From: Bacteroidales bacterium
Lineage (GTDB): Bacteria > Bacteroidota > Bacteroidia > Bacteroidales > F082
Assembly: GCA_024710405.1 (NCBI GenBank)
Contig: JANJUV010000005.1
Coordinates: 62,001 to 126,000 of the forward strand
Length of the DNA stretch: 64,000 nucleotides
Direction of reading: 5' to 3'
This document shows positions 19,501 to 27,576 of the stretch, piece by piece. The position numbers and the translations under genes were made by a program. Below the pieces are notes generated by a model, which worked only from the letters and a program-made list of their open reading frames with translations, was not told the origin of the DNA and did no database searches. The number at the start of each line of letters is the position of its first letter. The stretch's first letter is position 1.

Positions 19501-21060
19501 ACGATCAGACTGAAACAAGTAATAGTAAACCTATTGAGTAATGCCGTAAAATTTACACAATCAGGTGAAATTGAACTTAAAATCAGTTTGCTTTCGGCAT
19601 TAGAAAACGGCAGTGCTGTATTCAGGATAAGTGTGCGTGATACCGGAATTGGGATTCAATCAGAAAAGCTTTCACTCATTTTTGAAGCATTTACACAAGA
19701 AGACAGCTCGACTACCAAACGTTTTGGTGGAACAGGACTAGGACTGACGATTTCGAACAGAATTCTGGAATTAATGGGAAGCAGGTTGCAGGTTGAAAGC
19801 GTACCAAACGAAGGCAGCAACTTTTTCTTCGACATCAGGTTTTCTTGCGACAATTCACCATTTGATCACCCGATCGCTATTCAGTGGCTAAAAAAAGCAC
19901 TTATAGTTGATGATAACCAGAACAACCGGACAATCCTGCGTAAAATGCTGGAATATTTCGGAATCGACTCTGATGAAGCAAACAGCGGAACTCATGCACT
20001 CCAGCAACTTAAATCGGGCGGGCCCTACGATGTGATTTTCATGGATTATCATATGCCTGTTCATGATGGTATCGAATCGGTGCGCATGATCAGAGAACAA
20101 ACCGATCCCACCATCAAAAACATACGTATCGTCTTATGGCACAGTTCGTCTGATGATGAAAGCCTTGCCTTGCAATGCAAAGAACTGGGGATTGACAAAC
20201 AGCTAACCAAACCAGTCAAAATCAGGGTCCTGATTCAGGCTCTCACCGAACTGGGTATGCCTGACGCCCGAATTGAAAAAACTTCGTCTGATTCATATGT
20301 GTTTGAAGGCAAATATAATGTTCTGCTTGTTGAAGATAATCCGGTGAATATGCTTCTTTCAAAAACAATTGTACATAAATTACTTCCGGAGGCAGTCATA
20401 AACGAGGCAATTAATGGCTCAGAAGCTTTTGAGATATGCAGGAATGATATACCAGATATTATTTTTATGGACCTGCAGATGCCGGTTACCAACGGCTATG
20501 AAGCCACGCAATTGATCAGGTCATTGCCAAACGGAGAAAGCGTGCCGATTATTGCACTTACAGCCGGGAACATCAAAGGCGAAAAGGAAAAATGTTTCTC
20601 GGTCGGAATGAATGACTTCCTAACTAAACCTGTGATTGAAAAAACTATTTCGGATACAATTATCAGATGGTTAAATCCAACAGTAATGTCATTTCATGAG
20701 CATAAAAATGAAAACGACAATTCCGTTGAATTCAGCATCGAAAAACTGAAATCCATATTAGGCAATGATCCTTTGTTTTTACAAGAATTCATGAACATTC
20801 TTCATGAAAACCTCATCAGCATATCTGCTAACTTCGATAAATATCTGGTTGAAAAAAACCTCGTTGCATTGCGCGATGAATCACATAAACTCCGCGGAAC
20901 CGCTTTGTCGATACAATTAGAACACCTGGCAAACCTGGCATACGATCTTGAAAAAGTTCAATCAATCGAAGAGAAAAACACTACATCTTTGGTACACGAG
21001 ATTCAGAAACACATTAAAACCCTGTTGATAAGCTTAAATGAGAAAAAACTGAACAAGTGA
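16564..21060 (+). CDS. hybrid two-component sensor: beta-propeller periplasmic domain, kinase, two receivers, HPt
   Basis: 1498 residues. A signal peptide or first membrane helix (about 15-30) is followed by two-component-regulator propeller repeats to about residue 700, each with motifs such as GMLWVATENGLNRYD and GKLWIGHDLGVSVFD. A Y_Y_Y domain (about 725-790, FRLPPGEYRFQVKAAN) precedes the membrane helix near 800-820 and a coiled coil. The kinase has phosphoacceptor H876 (NMSHEIRTP) and an ATPase domain with DTGIGI and FGGTGLGL. Two receivers follow with D1161 (FMDYHMP) and D1303 (FMDLQMP). A C-terminal HPt has H1441 (DESHKLRGTAL). Unlike many hybrid systems of this type in Bacteroidota, there is no AraC DNA-binding domain, so phosphate must leave through the HPt to another regulator. 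The ligand is unknown; propeller sensors often detect glycans. Confidence 0.93.
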   Translation: MNPSLHKTRPVSVVQMLSVLYLMMLVQPVISSEDIKFQSIGTAEGLSRGLVKAFAMDDFGMLWVATENGLNRYDGYHFEVYRNQPEYSGSLPDNHVLSLLYSRKHGILAGMRSGKLAKYDYRNEIFVPIYIPEALTQAFSNSEPDFLFEDPNGIIWVASTNGLFAIDITNQAAWHFHPGNSGLKTQYIKHIFVDSEKRLWLATDAGLAQVTNCEHPSMVSIKSFDPGLLPNPYMKRITEDKKGQLWLGTDGGMTRFDPETAVFYETISHNQSNNNGLPNNYIKAMITDRNGKLWIGHDLGVSVFDPDLKSFVNYSADFDDKNGLTNNYVKCLLEDEDGIIWVGTDNGISMYDHEKEPFHSLVHRPGEGIVLQGNIVYEIYEDSPERIWIATNNGLHKWNRLKKQMIILRHDPLKRNSISSNIVRSVTRDALGRLWIGTDAGLNYQIDEKRGFSFGHIDAGAQDGKHLSDPFVVAMQSLSDNRLWVGTWGGGLNIVEPENLWIEYLNEQPNSSGQRLRNNKTANIFQDSKGNIWLRSNDIVDPVTRTVKPFPFDQILENINFFFEDNRGRVWIGTTSTGLFYWDPGQNKLNLMQTPPFDGLGVVAGMLQDSAEHLWIAADKTIIRLSPQLDQLQTFDASEGLHGGDFNIKAARKGSDGILYFGGNDGITYFKPDEIKLNTKPVKVCFTDLWLNNELLKPQPNTLLDSSMFMKRSIVLPYNHRELAIGFTGINFTNPHKNIFAFRIEGLQYEWVYAKPDQRTANYFRLPPGEYRFQVKAANSSGIWNEEPAELIVIVLAPWYQLWWVRVLFVLTAGLLVYATIIWRTKKLQHQKLYLEQKVAERTAQLEHQKEEIELKNKQLQEASKAKSEFLANMSHEIRTPLNGVIGFTDLVLKTDLSSTQKEYLNIVGQSAESLLNIINDILDFSKIEAGKLELFVEKTDIYELSNQSVDIITYHAQNKGLELLLNIPANLPRFIFTDTIRLKQVIVNLLSNAVKFTQSGEIELKISLLSALENGSAVFRISVRDTGIGIQSEKLSLIFEAFTQEDSSTTKRFGGTGLGLTISNRILELMGSRLQVESVPNEGSNFFFDIRFSCDNSPFDHPIAIQWLKKALIVDDNQNNRTILRKMLEYFGIDSDEANSGTHALQQLKSGGPYDVIFMDYHMPVHDGIESVRMIREQTDPTIKNIRIVLWHSSSDDESLALQCKELGIDKQLTKPVKIRVLIQALTELGMPDARIEKTSSDSYVFEGKYNVLLVEDNPVNMLLSKTIVHKLLPEAVINEAINGSEAFEICRNDIPDIIFMDLQMPVTNGYEATQLIRSLPNGESVPIIALTAGNIKGEKEKCFSVGMNDFLTKPVIEKTISDTIIRWLNPTVMSFHEHKNENDNSVEFSIEKLKSILGNDPLFLQEFMNILHENLISISANFDKYLVEKNLVALRDESHKLRGTALSIQLEHLANLAYDLEKVQSIEEKNTTSLVHEIQKHIKTLLISLNEKKLNK

Positions 21061-21184
21061 CTCAACCAGAAATGGAGCAGTCTTTTGGATTTTTGCTATA
21101 CCACAAACCAACATGAACGGAGATCCGATCGAATTCCTTAAGTTGGCATTCGCATTAATTTAGTTTGTTAACAGTTATCATTGA

Positions 21185-21216
21185 TTTGCATGTGTATGGA
21201 AAAAAGAATATTTTTG
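21185..21216 (+). promoter_or_regulatory. promoter of the secreted FG-GAP protein
   Basis: TTTG at 21185-21188, a 20-base spacer, and TATTTTTG at 21209-21216: both elements match the consensus fully. It fixes the start of the downstream gene at 21240 rather than further upstream at 21165. Confidence 0.75.
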
Positions 21217-21239
21217 GTCATACCAACAAACAAACCAAC

Positions 21240-23015
21240 ATGAGAACAAAGAGTTACTTTGTTTTAATTCTTCTGACCTTTCCCATTTTTACCATGAATG
21301 CGCAGGAACCTTTTGTGCGCAGCCTCACCTACAGCAGAATAACTTCCGGATTGACACAGCCACAGTTTAAATCGGGCCGTACTGATTTTGCCATGGCAGA
21401 TATGAATCTCGATGGGCACGTCGATATACTGACCATTGGAGATCACGGCTCACCGGGTACGGATCAAAACGGCATTATGATCTGGCTTGGAGACGGTAAG
21501 GGTAATTTCACCTTGCACAAGAACGGAAACTTCGGCTACGGAGGAATTGCCACCGGTGATGTAAACAACGACGGATTGCCGGATGTCGCCTATGGGATGC
21601 ATCATAACTATTCTGGAATTCCTTTTGGTGATCAACTGATAGAAGTAGCATTAGGCGATGGCACAGGAACAAACTGGACACCTTGGGATTTCGGACTGGC
21701 TTCGGCTGGAGAAGACTGGGGAATGTTTGGCACTGCTTTGGCCGATTTTAATAATGATGGACTGCTTGACCTAGTCAGCGTTTCGTTTGGATGCTGTAAT
21801 GGTGTGCAGGTGTACCTGAACCAGGGTGATGGAAGCTGGGTGCACAGTTTCGGTATTACAGGCGGAAATTCTGATTTAAACACCGAAACCGGAGATTTCA
21901 ACAAAGATGGTTACATGGATTTCGTTGCAACCATCGAAAACGGACTTGTATATTTCGGTGATGGAACCGGCGATTTCATACTTCACGATACCGGACTGCC
22001 CGTGCCATCAGGCTGGATGCTCAGCGGTGTTTCGGTTGGTGATGTTGACAAAGATGGTGCCGATGATATTTCTTTTGTCAATTCTGAAGGTGGATTAGAT
22101 GTATATCATTGGTCAGCAGGTCAATCCGCATGGCTGTCACTTTCTGGCAACCTTCCAACCACAGGTGATTTTCAATTTACACAACTTGCCGATATGAATA
22201 CTGACGGTAAGGTTGACCTGCTTGCTTACGGTAAAAAACTCATGCAGATCTGGCTCAGCAATAGTAATGGCGACTGGATGCTGGCTACAAGCTTTGAAAC
22301 CCCGGGACAAATGGGTAACGGAAGAGCCCTGAGGTCATATGCTGATTTGGATCACAACGGCTATCCCGATATAGTACTTCTTACACAGGAAGGAACCTGG
22401 ATAACCAACAAAAACAACCTCTATGTGTATGCTGAAAATTCTCCAGCTGTGGAATTGTGGTTGCTGCCTCAATTTCCTGCTGGAGGAGAACGTTTTTATG
22501 CTCAGTCCGTGCGGATGATCCGGTGGTCAGCGCAGGTACCCCTCGATATATATGCAACAGTAACTATATATTTTTCACAAAATGGCCCTGATGGCCCCTG
22601 GGTCACTATTGCTGAACAATTGCCAAATAATGGACTCTATCAATGGAATATTCCCGAAGCTGCATCTGACAACTGCTATCTGAAATATGATTTAATCACA
22701 GAAAATGAAACATATAGTTTTGTTCAGGTCAATCCATTCAGCATTTTGGGTCCGGTTACTCTCAACGATCAACATACACCGTTAATTAATAACTCATCAG
22801 ATTTCTTTTGGCCCAATCCTGCCCATGATTTTATTTATTGGCCCAAAGAATTAAAGGTGCACCGTTTAATGCTCTTTGACCCTACCGGCCGGATGATACT
22901 TGAACTAAAATCACCTGATCAAAACATTAAGTTAAGTGGTCTAGTGAACGGAACATACTATTATCAGGCTGAAACAAATCAAAGTTTATTCACAGGAAAA
23001 CTGATTAAACTTTAG
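21240..23015 (+). CDS. secreted FG-GAP/VCBS-repeat protein with T9SS sorting domain
   Basis: 591 residues from the ATG at 21240, chosen because a full promoter lies between this codon and the longer frame's start, and because it begins with a signal peptide (SYFVLILLTFPIFTMNAQ). At least seven calcium-binding repeats of the type DxNxDGxxD are visible, for example DMNLDGHVDIL, DVNNDGLPDVAYG, DFNNDGLLDLVSV and DVDKDGADDISFV, consistent with an integrin-like beta-propeller (about residues 40-390). A second beta domain precedes a T9SS type A end: FFWPNPAHDFIYW, then LMLFDPTGRMILEL and GTYYYQAE. It should be exported and attached to or released from the cell surface. It has no partner gene on its strand; the function is unknown, possibly adhesion or glycan binding. 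Confidence 0.85.
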   Translation: MRTKSYFVLILLTFPIFTMNAQEPFVRSLTYSRITSGLTQPQFKSGRTDFAMADMNLDGHVDILTIGDHGSPGTDQNGIMIWLGDGKGNFTLHKNGNFGYGGIATGDVNNDGLPDVAYGMHHNYSGIPFGDQLIEVALGDGTGTNWTPWDFGLASAGEDWGMFGTALADFNNDGLLDLVSVSFGCCNGVQVYLNQGDGSWVHSFGITGGNSDLNTETGDFNKDGYMDFVATIENGLVYFGDGTGDFILHDTGLPVPSGWMLSGVSVGDVDKDGADDISFVNSEGGLDVYHWSAGQSAWLSLSGNLPTTGDFQFTQLADMNTDGKVDLLAYGKKLMQIWLSNSNGDWMLATSFETPGQMGNGRALRSYADLDHNGYPDIVLLTQEGTWITNKNNLYVYAENSPAVELWLLPQFPAGGERFYAQSVRMIRWSAQVPLDIYATVTIYFSQNGPDGPWVTIAEQLPNNGLYQWNIPEAASDNCYLKYDLITENETYSFVQVNPFSILGPVTLNDQHTPLINNSSDFFWPNPAHDFIYWPKELKVHRLMLFDPTGRMILELKSPDQNIKLSGLVNGTYYYQAETNQSLFTGKLIKL

Positions 23016-23024
23016 TTTAACAAA

Positions 23025-23441
23025 TTATAGCAGTACTAAACTCAGCAGAAACATCAGCCAGGCCATAGGAACCAAAACGTTTTTATCGAAGCGTGCAAAC
23101 CTGCCCTGATGCTCAGTCCTGAACAGACCCATCACCTTGAATTCGCCTACAGCCCTGACCAGCAGAAGGCCTGAGACTGCATACATCAGATTCTCCATGA
23201 CATTGTCATAATGATTTTGTTCTACCTGCAATGTCCTTACAAACACGACTACTGAAGCAAACAATAATCCTACTGATTGCAGAAGGAACCATTTTTTTCC
23301 TTTTCCGGGTGTATCACCCTCGTGTGAGGGCATAATCCACCATGTTTTGAACCCCCCGAGCAAAACAACCACCCATGATAACATTGCCATAGCAAGCATG
23401 GAGAATGACAGGGTGAATCCACAAAACTGAACAAGTGACAT
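23025..23441 (-). CDS. DUF3995-like membrane protein
   Basis: 138 residues with four predicted membrane helices. The C-terminal pattern GLFRTEHQGRFARFDKNVLVPMAWLMF resembles the conserved end of DUF3995 proteins (G-x-FARxDxxxxxPxxxxL), a family of unknown function. It starts 20 bases after the stop codon of pfkA on the same strand, so the two are probably one transcript. It is convergent with the FG-GAP protein, only 9 bases away, with no clear terminator between them. Confidence 0.68.
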   Translation of the reverse strand: MSLVQFCGFTLSFSMLAMAMLSWVVVLLGGFKTWWIMPSHEGDTPGKGKKWFLLQSVGLLFASVVVFVRTLQVEQNHYDNVMENLMYAVSGLLLVRAVGEFKVMGLFRTEHQGRFARFDKNVLVPMAWLMFLLSLVLL

Positions 23442-23461
23442 AATAAACTAATTATCAAAAT

Positions 23462-24499
23462 TTAAACATCACACACATCTCCCATGCAGATATCAAGTGA
23501 ACGTGCTTTGTTGATCAGTGAGTGATCGGTTGGAACAAGGCGTGTTTTGCCGGCAACATCTTTTAACGGAATGCTGGAAGTAAGTCCGCCAACATTTACT
23601 ACCATACGTCCAAAATTGCCTGATGCAATAAGGTCAACTGCGTGCGAGCCAAAACGCGTGGCCAGAATCCGATCCATTGGCGAAGGACTGCCCCCTCTCT
23701 GGATATAGCCCAGAATGGTTTTTCTGGTTTCTATTTTTGTTCCGCTCTCGATCATTGCTGCAATATAGTCGGCGGCTGACAGATAATCTTTGGGCTTCTC
23801 AATGCCTTCAGCAACCACCACAATAGAATATGGTTTCTTTTTGTATGCCCTGTCGAGCAGATAACGATTGACCGCTTTTATGTCTAAACCCAACTCGGGC
23901 AATAAAATGACATCGCCGCCACCGGCCAAACCGGCATATAGTGTTAACCATCCGGCATTATGTCCCATAACTTCAATCACCATAATCCTTTTGTGCGAGT
24001 TTGCCGTGGTGTGCAATCTGTCGATAGCGTCGGTTGCTATGGTGAGTGCTGAGTCAAACCCAAAAGTGAAGTCTGTTCCAAAAACATCGTTATCAATGGT
24101 TTTTGGAATACCTACCACATTTAATCCTTCTTCAGCAAGCAGATTTGCAGTTTTTTGGGTTCCGTTTCCACCAATACAGACCAAACAATCGAGACCAAGC
24201 TCCCTGTAGTTTTTCTTGATGATTTTTGGTTTGTCGACACCGAGGTTTCCGCTTTTCTTAAAAGGTTTCTCTCTCGAAGTTCCCAAAATCGTTCCACCAA
24301 GTGTTAAAATACCCGATAAAGCCGATTCGGTTAACGGGTGCACATCAAGGTTGATCAAACCTGAAAAACCTGATGAAATCCCAATTACTTCCATTCCGTG
24401 ACGCACAATTGCTGTTTTGCCGACACCTCTGATAGCTGCATTTATGCCCGGACAATCACCACCTGCGGTCAGAATGCCAATACGTTGCGGTTTTCCCAT
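23462..24499 (-). CDS. pfkA: 6-phosphofructokinase
   Basis: 345 residues. The family features are in order: GILTAGGDCPGINAAIRG for nucleotide binding, GGNGTQKTA near residue 108, catalytic PKTIDNDVFGTD, then VIEVMGHNAGWLTL and GYIQRGGSPSPMDR. The enzyme phosphorylates fructose 6-phosphate in glycolysis. The usual ATP-type GGDGT is GGNGT here, and PKTIDND replaces the PGTIDND of E. coli PfkA; both occur in a recognised bacterial clade, so this does not look like a broken enzyme. Whether ATP or pyrophosphate is the donor cannot be settled by eye; the glycine after N argues for ATP. It is divergent from the symporter and is followed by a DUF3995 gene. Confidence 0.93.
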   Translation of the reverse strand: MGKPQRIGILTAGGDCPGINAAIRGVGKTAIVRHGMEVIGISSGFSGLINLDVHPLTESALSGILTLGGTILGTSREKPFKKSGNLGVDKPKIIKKNYRELGLDCLVCIGGNGTQKTANLLAEEGLNVVGIPKTIDNDVFGTDFTFGFDSALTIATDAIDRLHTTANSHKRIMVIEVMGHNAGWLTLYAGLAGGGDVILLPELGLDIKAVNRYLLDRAYKKKPYSIVVVAEGIEKPKDYLSAADYIAAMIESGTKIETRKTILGYIQRGGSPSPMDRILATRFGSHAVDLIASGNFGRMVVNVGGLTSSIPLKDVAGKTRLVPTDHSLINKARSLDICMGDVCDV

Positions 24500-24552
24500 A
24501 CTATTTCATAATTATTCCATCGCAAATTACATCATTATATGTGGGTTGTGTG

Positions 24553-24584
24553 TTTCATCTCCAATAGTTTTTTGGTTATTTTTG
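24553..24584 (+). promoter_or_regulatory. promoter of the symporter / Asp-box protein operon
   Basis: TTTC at 24553-24556, a 20-base spacer and TATTTTTG at 24577-24584, a full TAnnTTTG match. It supports the start codon at 24621 and excludes the longer frame that runs back into pfkA. Confidence 0.65.
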
Positions 24585-24620
24585 AACAGATTCTTCACAA
24601 TTCCAAAATTGAAGTATTTC

Positions 24621-25940
24621 ATGCGGAAAACATTATTTGCAGCCGGCAAAATTCCCCTTCACTGGAAAATTCTCATGGGAATGGCTGCCGGAGTAGGATT
24701 TGGCCTATTGGCAATTCAGTTTGGTTGGTCAGCGTTCACAACCGACTGGGTCAAACCCTTCGGCACAATTTTCATCAACCTGCTGAAGCTAATTGCCATA
24801 CCCTTAATCATTGTATCGCTTATCAGCGGTGTTTCGGGTCTCAATGACGTTTCGAAATTGTCGAAAATGGGATTGAAAACGATTGGCTTATACTTGTTTA
24901 CTACGGTTGTTGCCATTTCCACCGGACTTATTATGGTCAACATGATCAGGCCGGGCAAAATACTTCCGGCAGATAAAGCTCTTGAGTTTCAGCATAAATT
25001 CGCCTCCGGTATTGAGTCCCAAAATCTTGAGGAACCACTGACAAAAGGGCCACTTCAATTCCTGGTCGATATTGTTCCGTCAAACATTTTTGAAGCCCTG
25101 ACCAACAATGCAAGCATGCTTCAGGTTATTTTCTTCGCATTGATTTTCGGAATAGCTCTTATCATGCTTCCGTCTGAAAAAACAAGAGCCACCAAAGACC
25201 TCATCGACTCACTGAATGAGATTGTGATGAAAATGATTCATTTGGTTATGTTGTTGGCCCCATACGGTGTTTTTGCGCTAATTGCAGCATTAATGTCCGA
25301 CGTTGCCGGAACAAATCCCGGTGACACAATTGCCCTTTTCGGATCCTTAGGATTATATGCCCTCACCGTTATTATTGGTTTGATTGTAGTTGTTTTTTTA
25401 ATTTATCCCGTTTTAATCAGCTTGCTTACACGGATTTCGTTCAGGCAGTTCCTTCGTGGTATGGCCCCCGCTCAGTTACTGGCTTTCTCTACCAGTTCGA
25501 GTGCAGCCACACTGCCCATGACAATGGAATGCGTGGAGGAGAACCTTGGCGTAAAAAAAGAAGTGAGCAGTTTTGTACTACCGCTTGGTGCTACTATTAA
25601 TATGGATGGAACATCTCTATATCAGGCTGTTGCGGCTGTATTTATTGCTCAGATTTATGGTATGGATCTTACTTTCGGACAGCAACTTACCATTATCCTC
25701 ACGGCTACTATGGCCTCCATCGGTTCAGCAGCTGTGCCGGGAGCCGGAATGATTATGCTGGTGATTGTGCTCACCAGTGTTGGCATACCTACCGAAGGAA
25801 TAGCCCTTATTTTTGCCGTTGACAGACCGCTTGACATGCTGCGAACCGTGGTAAACATAACCGGTGATGCCATGATTTCGTGTCTGGTTGCCACTTCAGC
25901 AAACGCCATCGAAACACCCGAACCAAAACCTGACTTATGA
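24621..25940 (+). CDS. dicarboxylate/amino acid:cation symporter (DAACS family)
   Basis: 439 residues from ATG 24621, the usual length of the family; the upstream in-frame methionine would overlap pfkA and precede the promoter. Signature segments are present: the serine-rich hairpin AFSTSSSAATLPMT, the NMDGTSLYQAVAAVF ion- and substrate-binding motif, and VDRPLDMLRTVVNITGDA in helix 8. It is an inner-membrane symporter that takes up glutamate, aspartate or C4-dicarboxylates with protons or sodium. Its stop codon overlaps the start codon of the next gene (ATGA at 25937-25940), so the two are translationally coupled. Confidence 0.94.
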   Translation: MRKTLFAAGKIPLHWKILMGMAAGVGFGLLAIQFGWSAFTTDWVKPFGTIFINLLKLIAIPLIIVSLISGVSGLNDVSKLSKMGLKTIGLYLFTTVVAISTGLIMVNMIRPGKILPADKALEFQHKFASGIESQNLEEPLTKGPLQFLVDIVPSNIFEALTNNASMLQVIFFALIFGIALIMLPSEKTRATKDLIDSLNEIVMKMIHLVMLLAPYGVFALIAALMSDVAGTNPGDTIALFGSLGLYALTVIIGLIVVVFLIYPVLISLLTRISFRQFLRGMAPAQLLAFSTSSSAATLPMTMECVEENLGVKKEVSSFVLPLGATINMDGTSLYQAVAAVFIAQIYGMDLTFGQQLTIILTATMASIGSAAVPGAGMIMLVIVLTSVGIPTEGIALIFAVDRPLDMLRTVVNITGDAMISCLVATSANAIETPEPKPDL

Positions 25941-27493
25941 AATCTGTATCCTTAATTGCAATGCTTATGTTGATCGCATCGGCATTGGTTGCGCAATATC
26001 AAAACGTGCGAATAAGCCCATATGGCTCTGCAAACGAACCCAGTATTTGTATCAACCCAAAAAATCCACTGGAAATCATGGCGGGATCAAATTTGAATTT
26101 CGTGTATTATTCGCAGGACGGTGGTTATAACTGGACAACCTCAACCCTTCAATCGCCCGAGTATGGAGTGTGGGGCGACCCAGTCATTATTACCGATACA
26201 GCCGGTGATTTTTACTATTTTCATCTGTCGAATCCGCAGGTGGGCAATTGGATTGACCGTATCGTTTGTCAGAAATACGATCGGCAAACCGGATCATGGT
26301 CATCAGGAACCTATATGGGGCTCAATGGTGAAAAAGCACAGGACAAGGAATGGGCTGTTGTTGACCAGCAAACAAACACAATCTATGTAACATGGACTCA
26401 ATTTGATTCTTACGGCAGCATTGATCCGGCATGCCAAAGCAACATCATGTTCAGTAAGTCGACTGACGCTGGTCTGAGCTGGTCTCCGGCCATGGTTATC
26501 AGCAGTTTTTATGGTGATTGTATCGACAGCGACAACACCACCGAGGGCGCCGTGCCGGCCGTTGGTGCCAACGGCGAAGTTTATGTTGTTTGGTCGGGGC
26601 CTCAGGGTCTGGTGTTTAACCGTTCGCTCGACGGGGGAGATACCTGGCTTGAACAGGAACTCATCATCAGACCCCATATCAGCGGATGGGACATCAGCAT
26701 TCCGGGAATATACAGATGCAATGGCATGCCCGTGACGTTGGTTGACCTGAGCGGCGGCCCAAATCACGGGACCATCTACGTGAACTATGCCGATCAGCCG
26801 GAAAGTGAAGACGATACTGATATTTTTCTGATTAAATCAACCGATGGCGGCAACAACTGGACTGAACCTGTAAGGGTGAATGATGATCCGACCAATAGGC
26901 ACCAGTTCTTTACCTGGATGGCCATTGATCAGACCAACGGCTATCTATATTGTGTGTTTTACGATCGCCGAAACTATCCTGATAACCGGACCGATGTGTA
27001 CCTCGCCGTTTCCAGTAATGGTGGCGAAAGTTTCGAAAACCTGCTGATCAGCGAATCGCCTTTCATCCCCTCAGAGGGTGTGTTCTTTGGCGATTACAAC
27101 AACATATCGGCAGTCAATAATGTGGTTAGACCCATATGGACACGCATGGACAATGTAACACGAAGCATCTGGACAGCCATCATTGACATGTCAGTAGGTA
27201 TTCCACAGGTTGACCTCATCCCATTCAGCCTCGAGCAAAATTATCCAAACCCCTTCAGGCTTTCAACTATTTTCTCATTTAAACTTACCGAGCCACAGGT
27301 AATTTATCTGGCTGTTTATGATGAGTTTGGCCGTGAAGTAGCCACGCTCATCAACAATAAACACACTGCCAGAGGGAAATATGAGATCCCATTTGATTTA
27401 ACCAGTTATCCGCTCGCTCCCGGTGTTTATACATTTGGCCTGCGTACACCAGAACATTTGATCAAACGGAAAATGATCATATCAAACAATTGA
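25937..27493 (+). CDS. secreted sialidase-fold (Asp-box) protein with T9SS sorting domain
   Basis: 518 residues. It has a signal peptide (SLIAMLMLIASALVAQ) and at least five Asp-box motifs: SQDGGYNW, STDAGLSW, SLDGGDTW, STDGGNNW and SSNGGESF. These mark a BNR/sialidase-like beta-propeller at about residues 30-415. The end is a T9SS type A domain: FSLEQNYPNPFRLSTIFSF, LAVYDEFGREVATL and PGVYTFGLRT. The arginine triad needed for sialidase activity could not be assigned by eye, so enzymatic activity is uncertain; Asp-box folds also occur in non-enzymatic surface proteins. The start overlaps the symporter's stop by 4 bases. Coupling to an amino-acid/dicarboxylate transporter is unusual and may indicate shared use of an extracellular substrate. 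Confidence 0.85.
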   Translation: MKSVSLIAMLMLIASALVAQYQNVRISPYGSANEPSICINPKNPLEIMAGSNLNFVYYSQDGGYNWTTSTLQSPEYGVWGDPVIITDTAGDFYYFHLSNPQVGNWIDRIVCQKYDRQTGSWSSGTYMGLNGEKAQDKEWAVVDQQTNTIYVTWTQFDSYGSIDPACQSNIMFSKSTDAGLSWSPAMVISSFYGDCIDSDNTTEGAVPAVGANGEVYVVWSGPQGLVFNRSLDGGDTWLEQELIIRPHISGWDISIPGIYRCNGMPVTLVDLSGGPNHGTIYVNYADQPESEDDTDIFLIKSTDGGNNWTEPVRVNDDPTNRHQFFTWMAIDQTNGYLYCVFYDRRNYPDNRTDVYLAVSSNGGESFENLLISESPFIPSEGVFFGDYNNISAVNNVVRPIWTRMDNVTRSIWTAIIDMSVGIPQVDLIPFSLEQNYPNPFRLSTIFSFKLTEPQVIYLAVYDEFGREVATLINNKHTARGKYEIPFDLTSYPLAPGVYTFGLRTPEHLIKRKMIISNN

Positions 27494-27516
27494 TATACTG
27501 TTTATTATAGTGTTAC

Positions 27517-27546
27517 TTGTTCGGTCTTGTTTTTTTTCTACCTTTG
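27517..27546 (+). promoter_or_regulatory. promoter of the first TetR-like gene
   Basis: TTG at 27517-27519, exactly 19 bases, and TACCTTTG at 27539-27546: a near-ideal promoter. It lies inside the longest possible reading frame and so fixes the true start at 27577. Confidence 0.75.
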
Positions 27547-27576
27547 TCGCCACTAAAAAAAACGACCCGAACCATC

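Noticed and set aside
24150-24180. GGNGT instead of GGDGT in PfkA, first read as a broken active site
   Set aside because: The rest of the site is intact and the same change occurs in a recognised bacterial PFK clade.
24417-24620. Upstream extension of the symporter gene
   Set aside because: It would overlap pfkA and lie upstream of a full promoter (24553-24584); the family normally starts near 24621.
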